Shown in pieces: positions 32,261-39,848 of a stretch of 64,000 nucleotides of DNA (the first letter of the stretch is position 1; each line of letters begins with the position of its first letter). Below the pieces are notes generated by a model, which saw nothing but the letters and a program-made list of their open reading frames with translations, did not search any database and was not told the origin of the DNA. The stretch comes from Vicinamibacterales bacterium (GTDB lineage Bacteria > Acidobacteriota > Vicinamibacteria > Vicinamibacterales > UBA2999). The position numbers and the translations under genes were made by a program. The DNA lies in the NCBI GenBank assembly GCA_041659285.1, contig JBAZYO010000001.1:310001-374000 (forward strand). The letters run 5' to 3'.

Positions 32261-33226
32261 CTAACCTTCAGGTTGTCGGATCCCTCGCGCCTTCAGCCAC
32301 AACCACAGCCCAGGCAGGTTCCCGGCGAGCCCGGTCAGGACGATGAGCGTAGACAAGGCGAAGGCGGCGCTGTCGTCCACGCCCATCGGCCGGAGCAGCC
32401 ACACGATCACGCCCTGCGGCAGACCGAAACCGCTGATCGAGATGGGGAGCAGCAACATCAGCAGCCCGACCGGCATGAACAGCAGGAAGTAGCTGAACGG
32501 CACGGTCATGCCCAGCCCAAGACCCAGCAGGTAAGCCTGGGTAATCCGCAGCAACTGGACCACCAGGGACCACGCCATCACGTGGGCCAGCACGCCGCGG
32601 CGGGTGCGGTACCGGCTCACGGCGTCGCTCAGGCGGAGCACCCGCCGTGTGACCGACCGCCCGTGGCGATGCGCGGGCACCGCCCAGCGGATCCACTGGT
32701 CCGCCCAGAAGGCCGCCACGCAGGCGCCGCCGACCACGGCCACGGCGCCGACCATCCGCCAGTCGCTGCGGCCTTCGGGCGCCCACGCCACGACGCCAGC
32801 CACGCCCATCGACACCAGGGACAGCACCCCGAGGACGCGATCCACCGCCACCGACGCCAGCGCCTCGCTGCCGGTCGTGGACTCGCGGGCCAGACCGTAG
32901 GCCCGCGCCGCATCCGCGCCGACCCCCGCGGGCAGGAAGCTGCCGACAAACGAACTCACCAGGAACAGCCGCGTGGCGTCGGCCGTGGAAATGGCAATGC
33001 CGCTGGCCCGCAGCAGCAGGATCCAGCGCAGGATCATCACGGCGCGATCGACCAGCACCAGCACCAGGACGACGGCGAGGTGGGGCCGGCTGATCGCCGC
33101 CACCGCGCGCGCGGCGTCGCCCATGTCGATGCGGGTGGAGAGGTAAGCGAGGATGGCCCCGGTGATGACCAGCCGGACCAGCGTGGACCGGGTCGCGCGG
33201 GCGAGGAGGTCCTGCACGCCGCTCAC
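32261..33226 (-). CDS. Lysylphosphatidylglycerol synthase-type membrane protein (UPF0104)
   Basis: A 321-residue protein with about eight membrane helices. FVGSFLPAGVGADAARAYGL (near residue 95) and the later SISGFGLPQGVIVW are hallmark blocks of the UPF0104/LPG-synthase transmembrane family, whose members are thought to flip lipids or glycolipids. It lacks the soluble aminoacyl-transfer domain of MprF. It overlaps the methyltransferase gene by 4 bases. A second member of the family is at 38870-39802. Confidence 0.85.
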   Translation of the reverse strand: MSGVQDLLARATRSTLVRLVITGAILAYLSTRIDMGDAARAVAAISRPHLAVVLVLVLVDRAVMILRWILLLRASGIAISTADATRLFLVSSFVGSFLPAGVGADAARAYGLARESTTGSEALASVAVDRVLGVLSLVSMGVAGVVAWAPEGRSDWRMVGAVAVVGGACVAAFWADQWIRWAVPAHRHGRSVTRRVLRLSDAVSRYRTRRGVLAHVMAWSLVVQLLRITQAYLLGLGLGMTVPFSYFLLFMPVGLLMLLLPISISGFGLPQGVIVWLLRPMGVDDSAAFALSTLIVLTGLAGNLPGLWLWLKARGIRQPEG

Positions 33227-33948
33227 CCGGCCGCGGGTTTTCTGGCGACGAAGGTCAGGGTTTCGAAGAGGTTCTTGCGGATCTTGAAGAGCAGGTCTAC
33301 CGTCCCGGTGTAGCGCGACAGCGCGTCCATCCCGGGAATGTTCACCAACAGCGCGCCGGCCGCCAGCGCGTCACGCGCCACGCCCGTCGCCATGCCAATG
33401 CCGCGTTCGACGTGTTGAATCTCGAAGCCGCCATCGTTGAACAGCTGCTTGACGCGGCGCTCGGTCGTCACGAAGTTGTGCGTGTAGTCCACGTCCCAGA
33501 AAAAGGTGCGCTCCTTGAGATAGTCGGGCACCACCACGAACAACACCCCGCCCGGGCGCAGCGCCCGCAGCGCCTCGGCCGTGAACGCCCGTGCCGCATC
33601 GATGCCGCTCATGTGCTCGAGCACCTGGTCGGCGTAGACCACGTCCATGCTGGCGTCCGGCACGGGAATCGGCGGTGCCCAGGATTCGATCACGCGCAGG
33701 CCTTTCTGGCGCAGCACGTCGATCAGGATGGGGCTCGCCTCGATGGCCGTGTAGTTCCAGCCGGCCTCGACCGCCTGCTCGGCCAGCGTGCCGTGACCTG
33801 GGCCCACTTCGACCATGTCGCCTGGGGCCGGCTTGAAGCGATGGAGCAGACCGAGGCGATGCTGCTCGATGCGCCCTCGGCGCGAGCTGCCATAGGTGGT
33901 CAGCTTCTTTTCGGAGAACGACTTGTAGAAGGTGGACGGCTCAGCCAC
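33223..33948 (-). CDS. SAM-dependent methyltransferase
   Basis: A 241-residue class I methyltransferase. Motif I is VEVGPGHGTLAEQAVEAG (near residue 42), followed by YTAIEAS, DASMDVVYADQVLEHM and LRPGGVLFVVVP. The N-terminal FYKSFSEKKLTTYGSSRRGR segment and the basic C-terminus are not seen in the methyltransferase at 21433. The substrate is unknown; as the first gene of the minus-strand run it may modify the same glycolipid as the radical SAM and flippase-like proteins. It starts with ATG 33948. Confidence 0.83.
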   Translation of the reverse strand: MAEPSTFYKSFSEKKLTTYGSSRRGRIEQHRLGLLHRFKPAPGDMVEVGPGHGTLAEQAVEAGWNYTAIEASPILIDVLRQKGLRVIESWAPPIPVPDASMDVVYADQVLEHMSGIDAARAFTAEALRALRPGGVLFVVVPDYLKERTFFWDVDYTHNFVTTERRVKQLFNDGGFEIQHVERGIGMATGVARDALAAGALLVNIPGMDALSRYTGTVDLLFKIRKNLFETLTFVARKPAAG

Positions 33949-33968
33949 GGTTTGTGAGTGTACATGAA

Positions 33969-34000
33969 GCGGGGGTGACCGCCGAAGCGATCACCCCCGC
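33969..34000. terminator. GC-rich hairpin after the lipoprotein gene
   Basis: GCGGGGGTGA (33969-33978) and TCACCCCCGC (33991-34000) are perfect 10-base arms around a 12-base loop. It lies about 40 bases beyond the stop of the minus-strand lipoprotein gene and 20 bases before the methyltransferase start. There is no T-run on the minus strand, so termination is only probable. Confidence 0.5.
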
Positions 34001-34038
34001 AGGTTTGTTAAACGACAACCCTTCCAGGCGGGTCGAGG

Positions 34039-34911
34039 CTACGAGCCGATGAAGCCCAGCGAGCCGCGGCCCGGAGGATAGACGTTCTGGTTCGACGGCA
34101 GCCTGCCGAGGTAGTCCTGGTGCCACCCGTAGTTGTTGCCACCAGCGCCCGAGATCAGGTCCCACGCCTCGCGCGTGTTGCAGCGGACCAGCACGTCGTC
34201 TGACGGCGGACGGCCGCCGCCGGCGTCCTTCACGCACCAGTTCGAGTCAGGTCCTTGCGGGTTGTAGCGGGCGTGGCCGTAGTGGATGGCCGCGACCGCG
34301 CCGAACATGAAGTTGATGCGATAGTCGCGTGTCGAGCTACCGCCCAGGTTGAAGCGGCCGGCGTTGTGAATGCCCACGATGATGTTGAACGCCTCGTTGA
34401 AGCTGATCGTGCGGGCCGGGCCAATCGTGCCGCCGGTCGGCGTCGTCACCACCACCACCACCGGCGCCAGCACGGTGCGGAAGATGCCCCACACCGACCA
34501 CGGTCCGCGTTCACTGTCGAGGCCGGCGCGGATGCGCCACGCATAAACCGTGTCGTACGCCAGGTCGGTCGGCACCTGGTGCGAGCCGCCGTTTGCCGTT
34601 TCACCGACCGTCTGTGTGTAGATGACCTTGTCGGTGGAGTCGACCACTTCGATCTCGTAGAAGAAACCGAAGGGGGTGTGCTTGCCGGACGCGTTGGTCC
34701 AGATCAGCGTCGGGCGGCGGCTGTCGGTCCGTTCGCTGTCGAACGGGGAGACGATGCCAGGTGCAGTCACCTTCAGCGTCGAGCCATCGCCGTTGGCGGC
34801 AGTCTGACCGCCGGCGGCCGCTGACGGTGACGTAGGGGACATGGGGGTTCCGGTGCAGGACACACCCAGAGCGACAATCGCCACGACGGCGACCACGGAC
34901 ACGTGCTTCAT
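34039..34911 (-). CDS. Lipoprotein with fibronectin-like domain and HYGH/SNWCVKD C-terminal domain (copy 1)
   Basis: A 290-residue protein from ATG 34911, with AGGAG upstream. The lipoprotein signal ends VALGVSC. A fibronectin-type region follows (PTLIWTNASGKHTPFGFFYE, VYAWRIRAGL). The C-terminal 120 residues form a domain shared with the protein at 37590-38780: SSTRD, HYGH (residues 210-213), GPDSNWCVKDAGGGRP, SDDVLVRCNTR and LPSNQNVYPP. Two cysteines, several histidines and acidic residues are kept in both. I do not recognise the domain; an enzyme or a polymer-binding module are both possible. It is divergent from the outer-membrane barrel gene. Confidence 0.75.
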   Translation of the reverse strand: MKHVSVVAVVAIVALGVSCTGTPMSPTSPSAAAGGQTAANGDGSTLKVTAPGIVSPFDSERTDSRRPTLIWTNASGKHTPFGFFYEIEVVDSTDKVIYTQTVGETANGGSHQVPTDLAYDTVYAWRIRAGLDSERGPWSVWGIFRTVLAPVVVVVTTPTGGTIGPARTISFNEAFNIIVGIHNAGRFNLGGSSTRDYRINFMFGAVAAIHYGHARYNPQGPDSNWCVKDAGGGRPPSDDVLVRCNTREAWDLISGAGGNNYGWHQDYLGRLPSNQNVYPPGRGSLGFIGS

Positions 34912-35145
34912 CAAGTTCAGTTCTCCTCTGACTCCACCAAGACACCTTGCGCATCGCCGCTGGGAGACGATGTCTTGGAAGAGCAAACGCCGCCAATTAT
35001 AGCAAAGGACGGCGGAAATTCTAAGCTCAACCGCCAGAACATGCCTGTTTACTTTGATTTAAGTGCTATTTACAGTCTTTCACCATGTTAGGATGTCTCG
35101 TTTGGGTCTGCTCAGGACCCCCTTAGATTTGGAGCGAAGGATACG
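34912..35145. promoter_or_regulatory. Divergent, AT-rich intergenic region
   Basis: This 234-base gap separates the minus-strand lipoprotein gene from the plus-strand barrel gene and is far more AT-rich than its surroundings (TTTGATTTAAGTGCTATTTA and the area around it). It must hold both promoters. TTTACA near 35067 is a possible -35 box for the barrel gene, whose ribosome site GGAGCGAAGGA is clear. No box could be assigned with confidence. Confidence 0.5.
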
Positions 35146-35901
35146 ATGCGAAAACTCGCAGTGTTGATGATGTTGGGTCTGGTGCTTGGCGGCACGCGTG
35201 AAGCGGCCGCGCAAGGCGCCCCGGATGATCGCGTCTACCTGAGTATCGGTTTTGGCGTGGAATCAGGATCCTCGGACTCGAACGACACGAAGCAGTACAC
35301 GCTGTACGACGAGCCGGCGACGACAAATACCAGTGCCACGTGGACATCGGGCAGTCTATTCGGTGGCGGAGTCGATTTCCGGGTCATCAAGAACCTGACG
35401 GTTGGCATCAGCTATCACCAGGAGACCAACACCTCCGATACGGCGATTACCGGGACCGTGCCCCACCCGATCTTCTTCAACCGTAACCGCACCTTCAGCA
35501 CCACCGCGGGGGGCCTCTATCGCCGCGAGAACGCCACCCATGTGAGCGTGGGTTGGATTGTGCCGATCGGCTCCAAGCTCGACGTGCTCGTGTCCGGCGG
35601 CCCGTCGTTCTTCCGCCTGGAGCAGGACATTGTCAGCGACGTCATCGTCGTCGAGCGCGACCAGACGTTCGCTGAAGTTGTGACGGCGCCCACGATCGTG
35701 TCGCAGAAGCGCAGCGTGACCGGCTACAACGCCACGGCCGATGTGACCTACATCCTCTGGCAGAATGACCGCGTGCGGCTCGGCGCCGGCGGGTTCGTGC
35801 GCGTCACCGGTGCGACGACCGACGTCCGCCTGCTGGTGAGCGACATCGAAACCAAGGTGGGCGGCGTCCAGTTCGGCTTCGGCGCTCGCATCCGCTTCTA
35901 G
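35146..35901 (+). CDS. Outer-membrane beta-barrel protein
   Basis: A 251-residue protein with a signal peptide (VLMMLGLVLGGTREAAAQ). The mature part has alternating hydrophobic strands (YLSIGFGVESG, LTVGISYHQET, HVSVGWIVPIG, VRLGAGGFVRV) and ends in FGFGARIRF, whose terminal aromatic residue is the usual outer-membrane insertion signal. About eight to ten strands are likely, as in OmpW or OmpA-type small barrels. The ligand is unknown. It has a good ribosome site and is followed by a hairpin and an intrinsic terminator, so it is probably transcribed alone. Confidence 0.8.
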   Translation: MRKLAVLMMLGLVLGGTREAAAQGAPDDRVYLSIGFGVESGSSDSNDTKQYTLYDEPATTNTSATWTSGSLFGGGVDFRVIKNLTVGISYHQETNTSDTAITGTVPHPIFFNRNRTFSTTAGGLYRRENATHVSVGWIVPIGSKLDVLVSGGPSFFRLEQDIVSDVIVVERDQTFAEVVTAPTIVSQKRSVTGYNATADVTYILWQNDRVRLGAGGFVRVTGATTDVRLLVSDIETKVGGVQFGFGARIRF

Positions 35902-35910
35902 GACCGGCAA

Positions 35911-35932
35911 GGACAAACCTTCAGGTTTGTCC
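35911..35932. repeat. Hairpin after the barrel gene
   Basis: GGACAAACC, TTCA, GGTTTGTCC is a perfect 9-base stem 9 bases after the barrel stop codon. A diverged half-copy (CTAACCTTCAGGTT) is seen near 32262. It may protect the transcript end or be a dispersed repeat. Confidence 0.65.
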
Positions 35933-35950
35933 ACCGCGGCGACACCACAA

Positions 35951-35983
35951 GGGACAGGCTTTCGGGCCTGTCCCTTTTATTTT
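35951..35983 (+). terminator. Rho-independent terminator of the barrel gene
   Basis: GGGACAGGC (35951-35959) and GCCTGTCCC (35966-35974) form a 9-base stem with a 6-base loop, followed by TTTTATTTT. The T-run overlaps the stop codon of the convergent minus-strand glycosyltransferase gene. Confidence 0.88.
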
Positions 35984-37575
35984 GCCCGCGGCTTCCGCAG
36001 GTCCACCGCCACCAGCCTGCCTTGCAGGCCAGCTGGCAACGGCACCCTTTCGAACCCCTCCAGGTAGAACCGCAGGTCGTCTCGCCCCTGGAGCAGCCCG
36101 TCGCCCATTGAACTGAAGAAGAACTGCGCGCCGTATCGTTTGCGCAGGTTCTCGATGACATCCGGCGAGATGCTGGCCTGGTCGAAGGTCCATCCCTGGC
36201 GCCGCGCGAAGTACACCAGCATGGGCGAATTGACGCCAAACCGGTCGTAGTCCACCGTGATGATGAGCGCGTCTGGCGGCACCACCGATTGAATGAAGTT
36301 GCCGTGAGCGATGAAATACGTCGTCAGGTAGTCTGGCCGATAGAGGCCTGCAATGACGTTCGACCCGCGGAACCCCTGCACCGCGGCGGCGGTCAGCACG
36401 ACGCTCATGGCGGCCACCGCCAGGCCAATCGGCAGGAATCGTTTCAGGTAGGCGCCGTCGAACAGCGGTGCGGCCCCGACGCCGAACAGCAGGGCGAGTG
36501 CCGGCATCATGGGCAGTTGGTGAAACTCGTGGTTCCACTGGCCTTCGGCGCTGACCACGATGAGCGCGAATGCCCCGAGCACCCATAACAAGACCGGCAG
36601 CGCGCGGCCCGCGCGCCACGACAGGAACAAGCCGGCCAGGGCGCCGACGGCCCCCGGCCCCGTCAGGTGCAGTCCCCAGAACCGATCCATCATGCCCAGC
36701 CAGAACTCGGAGCTCACAAGACGCTTCGCGGTGGCAAAGTGAAAGGTCGTGTAGAAGAACGTATTCGGGGCGATGTCGGCTGGATACGTGCCTGACGGCC
36801 GGAACACGGCCTGCGTCAGCCCGGTCTCGAGGAAGATGCGATCGGCATACCAGTACCACGCCGCAATCAGGGCCACGGCGACCGCGCCGCCCGCCCACAG
36901 CGCCCGGTTCCGGAACGCCCCCCAGCCAAGCCACGACAGCGCCAGCCCGCCGATGGGCGCCAGCACCACGATGGCCGGCAGCTTCACGAGCGCGGCGAGC
37001 GCCGTGAGCGTGCTGGCGATCACCGCCCGGGACGGGTGTGGCTGCTCGAAGTGCCAGTCCCACGCGATTACCGCGGCGATCATGAAGGTGACCATTGGCG
37101 TGTCGGACATGAGGGCGCGCCCGAAGAACACCAGCGATGGCGACACCGCGAACAGGAACGCCGCACCGCGGCCGGCCGCAGTGCCGAACAGGCGGCGGCC
37201 CAGGATGAAGATGAGGATCACGGAGGCGATCGAGAAGGCCATCGAGACCAACCGCCCCGAGATGTGGCTTTCGCCGAAGACCCGCCAGACGATCGCCGTG
37301 AGGTAGTGGAGCAGCGGGAACTCCATCCCCACCACGCCGTTGAGCCCGCCCCACGACACCCGGGGCAGAAACGGGTTCATGACCCCTTCAGCGAAGTGGC
37401 GCGTGATGTCGGCGTTGGTGACCTGGCGCCAGCTGTGACCTTCAACGAAGGGAACGTCGAGGCGATACAGCCGGAAGGCGATGGCGAGGAGGACGATGAG
37501 CAAAACCGCGAGGTCGAACGACGGTCGTCGTCCGGCCTCGCGATTGGTGGTGGTCACGGCGGGGTACTTTATCAC
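35977..37575 (-). CDS. ArnT/PMT-like GT-C glycosyltransferase
   Basis: A 532-residue protein with about ten to twelve membrane helices. The first external loop reads DVPFVEGHSWRQVTNADIT, the position of the catalytic acidic residue in GT39-type enzymes, and FFGRALMSDTPMVTFM fits the second conserved loop. These enzymes move a sugar from a polyprenyl-phosphate donor to lipid A, protein or polysaccharide. The last 120 residues form a soluble domain. The GTG start at 37575 is one option; GTG a few codons later (before TTTNREAG) is another. It is followed upstream by the second HYGH-domain lipoprotein on the same strand. Confidence 0.8.
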   Translation of the reverse strand: MIKYPAVTTTNREAGRRPSFDLAVLLIVLLAIAFRLYRLDVPFVEGHSWRQVTNADITRHFAEGVMNPFLPRVSWGGLNGVVGMEFPLLHYLTAIVWRVFGESHISGRLVSMAFSIASVILIFILGRRLFGTAAGRGAAFLFAVSPSLVFFGRALMSDTPMVTFMIAAVIAWDWHFEQPHPSRAVIASTLTALAALVKLPAIVVLAPIGGLALSWLGWGAFRNRALWAGGAVAVALIAAWYWYADRIFLETGLTQAVFRPSGTYPADIAPNTFFYTTFHFATAKRLVSSEFWLGMMDRFWGLHLTGPGAVGALAGLFLSWRAGRALPVLLWVLGAFALIVVSAEGQWNHEFHQLPMMPALALLFGVGAAPLFDGAYLKRFLPIGLAVAAMSVVLTAAAVQGFRGSNVIAGLYRPDYLTTYFIAHGNFIQSVVPPDALIITVDYDRFGVNSPMLVYFARRQGWTFDQASISPDVIENLRKRYGAQFFFSSMGDGLLQGRDDLRFYLEGFERVPLPAGLQGRLVAVDLRKPRAK

Positions 37576-37589
37576 CCCGCTCGCAAGGG

Positions 37590-38780
37590 CTACGGCAGCG
37601 CCGAGCGCGGCGGTGGGAAGACGTTCTGGTTGCTCGGCAGGATGCCGATGGAGTCAACGTGGAACGAGTAGCCGTTCCCGCCGGCGCCGCCGATCAGGTC
37701 GTAGGCGTCACGCGTGTTGCACCGCACGATCACGTCGTCCGAGATGGGGCGGCCGCCGCCGGCGTCCTTGACGCACCAGTTCGAGTCGGGTCCCTTGTTG
37801 TTGAACCGCGAGTGGCCGTAATGCACGGTCGCCGCGGCGCGCATCAAGAAGCCGATCCGCTGGTCGCGCGTCGAGCTGGAGCCCAGGTTCCAACCTTCGG
37901 CATCGTGCACGCTCTTGATGATCTGCATCGCCTCGCTGGCTGAGATCGTGCGCGCACCGCCAATGGGGCCGGTTGACGTGGGTGGCGTCGTCGGACTGGG
38001 CGTGGGCGTGGGCGGTGGCGGCGGCGCCGGCGTCCGGAACGACATTGTCGTCGAGTAATTCGACTGCTTGGTGCCGTCGGTGGCATAGACGCGCCAGTAG
38101 AACGTGGTGCTGTACGGCAGCTCGCCGAGCGTCATCGTGGTCGAGCCGTTGGTGCCGGGCGCGGCGGTGACGAGGGCGGTGAGGTTGCCCAGGTCGGCCG
38201 AGGGCGAGATCTCGAAACGGTAGACCACTCCAGTGGTGCCGGAGATGGCGCCGTTGGTGACGCGGAACTCAGGCTTGTTGGTGGTCAGCGTGCCGTTTGG
38301 CGCGATCGGCGTCGGTGGGTCGATGACCACCGGGGGCACCACGCTGAAGCTCGACACGGCCGAGTAGGGCCCGGTGTTGGCGCCGTCGGCGGCGCGCGAG
38401 CGCCAGTAGTAGGTGTAGCCGGCTCCCAACGGCTCAGGCAACCGGTACGACGTGCGTCCGCCGTCACCCGGAGTGATGCGGTCGGCCTTGTGTACGACCT
38501 GCTGGAAGGCCGTGTCGGTGCCGACTTCCAACTCGAGCCAGAGGGCGCGGACGCCACTGGTGCCCGGGTTTTCAATCAGCAGGCTAGGCGGTTCCGCGCC
38601 GAAGGTCAGCGTGGAGCCGGCGCCGGGCTCGAGCGGCTTGGGCGCCGTAATCGAGACCCCGGGGATCGGCCCGGCGACCGAGGGGGCCGTCGGATTCGCG
38701 CTCTTGGCGGCTTCGCAGCCGCCAAGGCCAAGTGTGGCAACAAGGGCAATCAGCCCTCCGAAGGGGTGGAGTCTCGGCAT
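37590..38780 (-). CDS. Lipoprotein with fibronectin-like repeats and HYGH/SNWCVKD C-terminal domain (copy 2)
   Basis: A 396-residue protein. The lipoprotein signal ends LVATLGLGGC. Two fibronectin-like modules follow (YTYYWRSRAADG and TTFYWRVYATDG are their matching strands), then a Pro/Thr linker near residue 260. The last 120 residues match the C-terminus of the 34039-34911 protein: SSTRDQRI, HYGH (residues 320-323), GPDSNWCVKDAGGGRP, SDDVIVRCNTR, LIGGAGGN and LPSNQNVFPP. This shared domain is not one I recognise. It lies 14 bases upstream of the ArnT-like gene, and the two may be co-transcribed. Confidence 0.78.
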   Translation of the reverse strand: MPRLHPFGGLIALVATLGLGGCEAAKSANPTAPSVAGPIPGVSITAPKPLEPGAGSTLTFGAEPPSLLIENPGTSGVRALWLELEVGTDTAFQQVVHKADRITPGDGGRTSYRLPEPLGAGYTYYWRSRAADGANTGPYSAVSSFSVVPPVVIDPPTPIAPNGTLTTNKPEFRVTNGAISGTTGVVYRFEISPSADLGNLTALVTAAPGTNGSTTMTLGELPYSTTFYWRVYATDGTKQSNYSTTMSFRTPAPPPPPTPTPSPTTPPTSTGPIGGARTISASEAMQIIKSVHDAEGWNLGSSSTRDQRIGFLMRAAATVHYGHSRFNNKGPDSNWCVKDAGGGRPISDDVIVRCNTRDAYDLIGGAGGNGYSFHVDSIGILPSNQNVFPPPRSALP

Positions 38781-38863
38781 TACAGGATTCCCTTAAACTT
38801 GAGATATCGGACACAACTTCCCACGGCTTTACACCACCGCATTTCCCGGCGTGTTCCGAAGGA

Positions 38864-38880
38864 GCCGGGCTACGCCCGGC
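38864..38880. repeat. Palindrome GCCGGGC-TAC-GCCCGGC over a gene end
   Basis: Perfect 7-base arms overlap the stop codon (38870-38872) of the minus-strand flippase-like gene, so its last residues are encoded by the palindrome. The same situation is seen at 13850. Confidence 0.6.
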
Positions 38881-39802
38881 GCCGCCTCAGGAACATGACG
38901 CCGCCGACCAGCGAAAGGCCCATGACCAGGCCCGTTGACACGAGGGAGAGTGCCACCGCGGCGTCGATCGGGAGCCCGAACCGGCGAAAGAAGAATGCGA
39001 ACACGGCTTCACGGACGCCGAACCCGTTGATGGAGAGCGGCGCCATCTGGACAGCCAGGCTCACCGGTATCAGCACAGCCCCCAGGAAGATTGGCAGCGG
39101 AACGGCCAACCCTTGTGCAGTCAGCAAATAGAAGGCCACAATCGTGATCTGCACCACGAGCGCACCGCCAAACGCGCCGAGCAGCGCCGAAGGCGCTGCT
39201 CTGAAGCGAATCAGGGCATCTTCGAGCCGCTGGGTCCGTTCATCGACCCACGGCCGCTTCAGCGCGCGCAGCGGCGCCAGTGCGTGGGTCGACAGTTTTG
39301 GCATCCCGATTACAGGAATCGACAGCGCCGCTCCGGCCGCGGTGATGATGAAGAGCCACCTGGCGCCGGGGATGTGGACGCCGGCCAGCGATGCGGCGAA
39401 GGCGCCCGCGGCGGCGACGAGGACCAGCGCCGTGAGACCGAGCGCACGATCGACCAGGACCACGGTGGTGGCCAGCGTCTTCGAGCCGGCCGCGCCTGCG
39501 GTGTCGGCGATGCGGACGAAGTCACCGCCGATGTTGCTGGGCAGGAAGTTGTTGAAGAACAGGCTCACCCAGATCGATTCGGTGAGCGTGCGGGAGGCGA
39601 CGTCGATGTGCTGGGCGCGCAGCAGGCGATGCCAGCGCCACACCGACACGGATTGCATGAACGTGAAAGCGGCAAGCGCCAGCAGGATCCATGCGGGGTT
39701 CATTCCCCGCACGCGCTCCCAGAGCGCAGCGAGGTCAATCGAACGCAGCACGAAATACAGGAGCGCTGCGCTCACGATGAGGCGGACGAGGATCTTCAGC
39801 AT
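38870..39802 (-). CDS. Lysylphosphatidylglycerol synthase-type membrane protein (UPF0104), second copy
   Basis: A 310-residue, roughly eight-helix protein. FNNFLPSNIGGDFVRIADT (near residue 75) and LSINGFGVREAVFAFFF (near 260) match the conserved blocks of the family, as in the copy at 32261. ATG 39802 is chosen because GGAGAGGG lies directly upstream; a longer in-frame start at 39823 is less likely. It is divergent from the GT4 gene at 39849. A lipid or glycolipid flipping role is inferred from the family. Confidence 0.85.
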   Translation of the reverse strand: MLKILVRLIVSAALLYFVLRSIDLAALWERVRGMNPAWILLALAAFTFMQSVSVWRWHRLLRAQHIDVASRTLTESIWVSLFFNNFLPSNIGGDFVRIADTAGAAGSKTLATTVVLVDRALGLTALVLVAAAGAFAASLAGVHIPGARWLFIITAAGAALSIPVIGMPKLSTHALAPLRALKRPWVDERTQRLEDALIRFRAAPSALLGAFGGALVVQITIVAFYLLTAQGLAVPLPIFLGAVLIPVSLAVQMAPLSINGFGVREAVFAFFFRRFGLPIDAAVALSLVSTGLVMGLSLVGGVMFLRRRRA

Positions 39803-39837
39803 CCCTCTCCATCCTAACTGCATTAGGCTCAGTTAGA

Positions 39838-39843
39838 TATAAT
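39838..39843 (+). promoter_or_regulatory. TATAAT box just before a GTG start
   Basis: A perfect TATAAT followed by GACTCG, ending 5 bases before the GTG at 39849. Transcription would begin at or next to the start codon, giving a leaderless message. The GT4 gene indeed has no ribosome site upstream. Confidence 0.6.
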
Positions 39844-39848
39844 GACTC

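Noticed and set aside
31379..33313. 644-codon plus-strand frame across the radical SAM and UPF0104 genes
   Set aside because: It crosses two clear minus-strand genes and has no recognisable domain.
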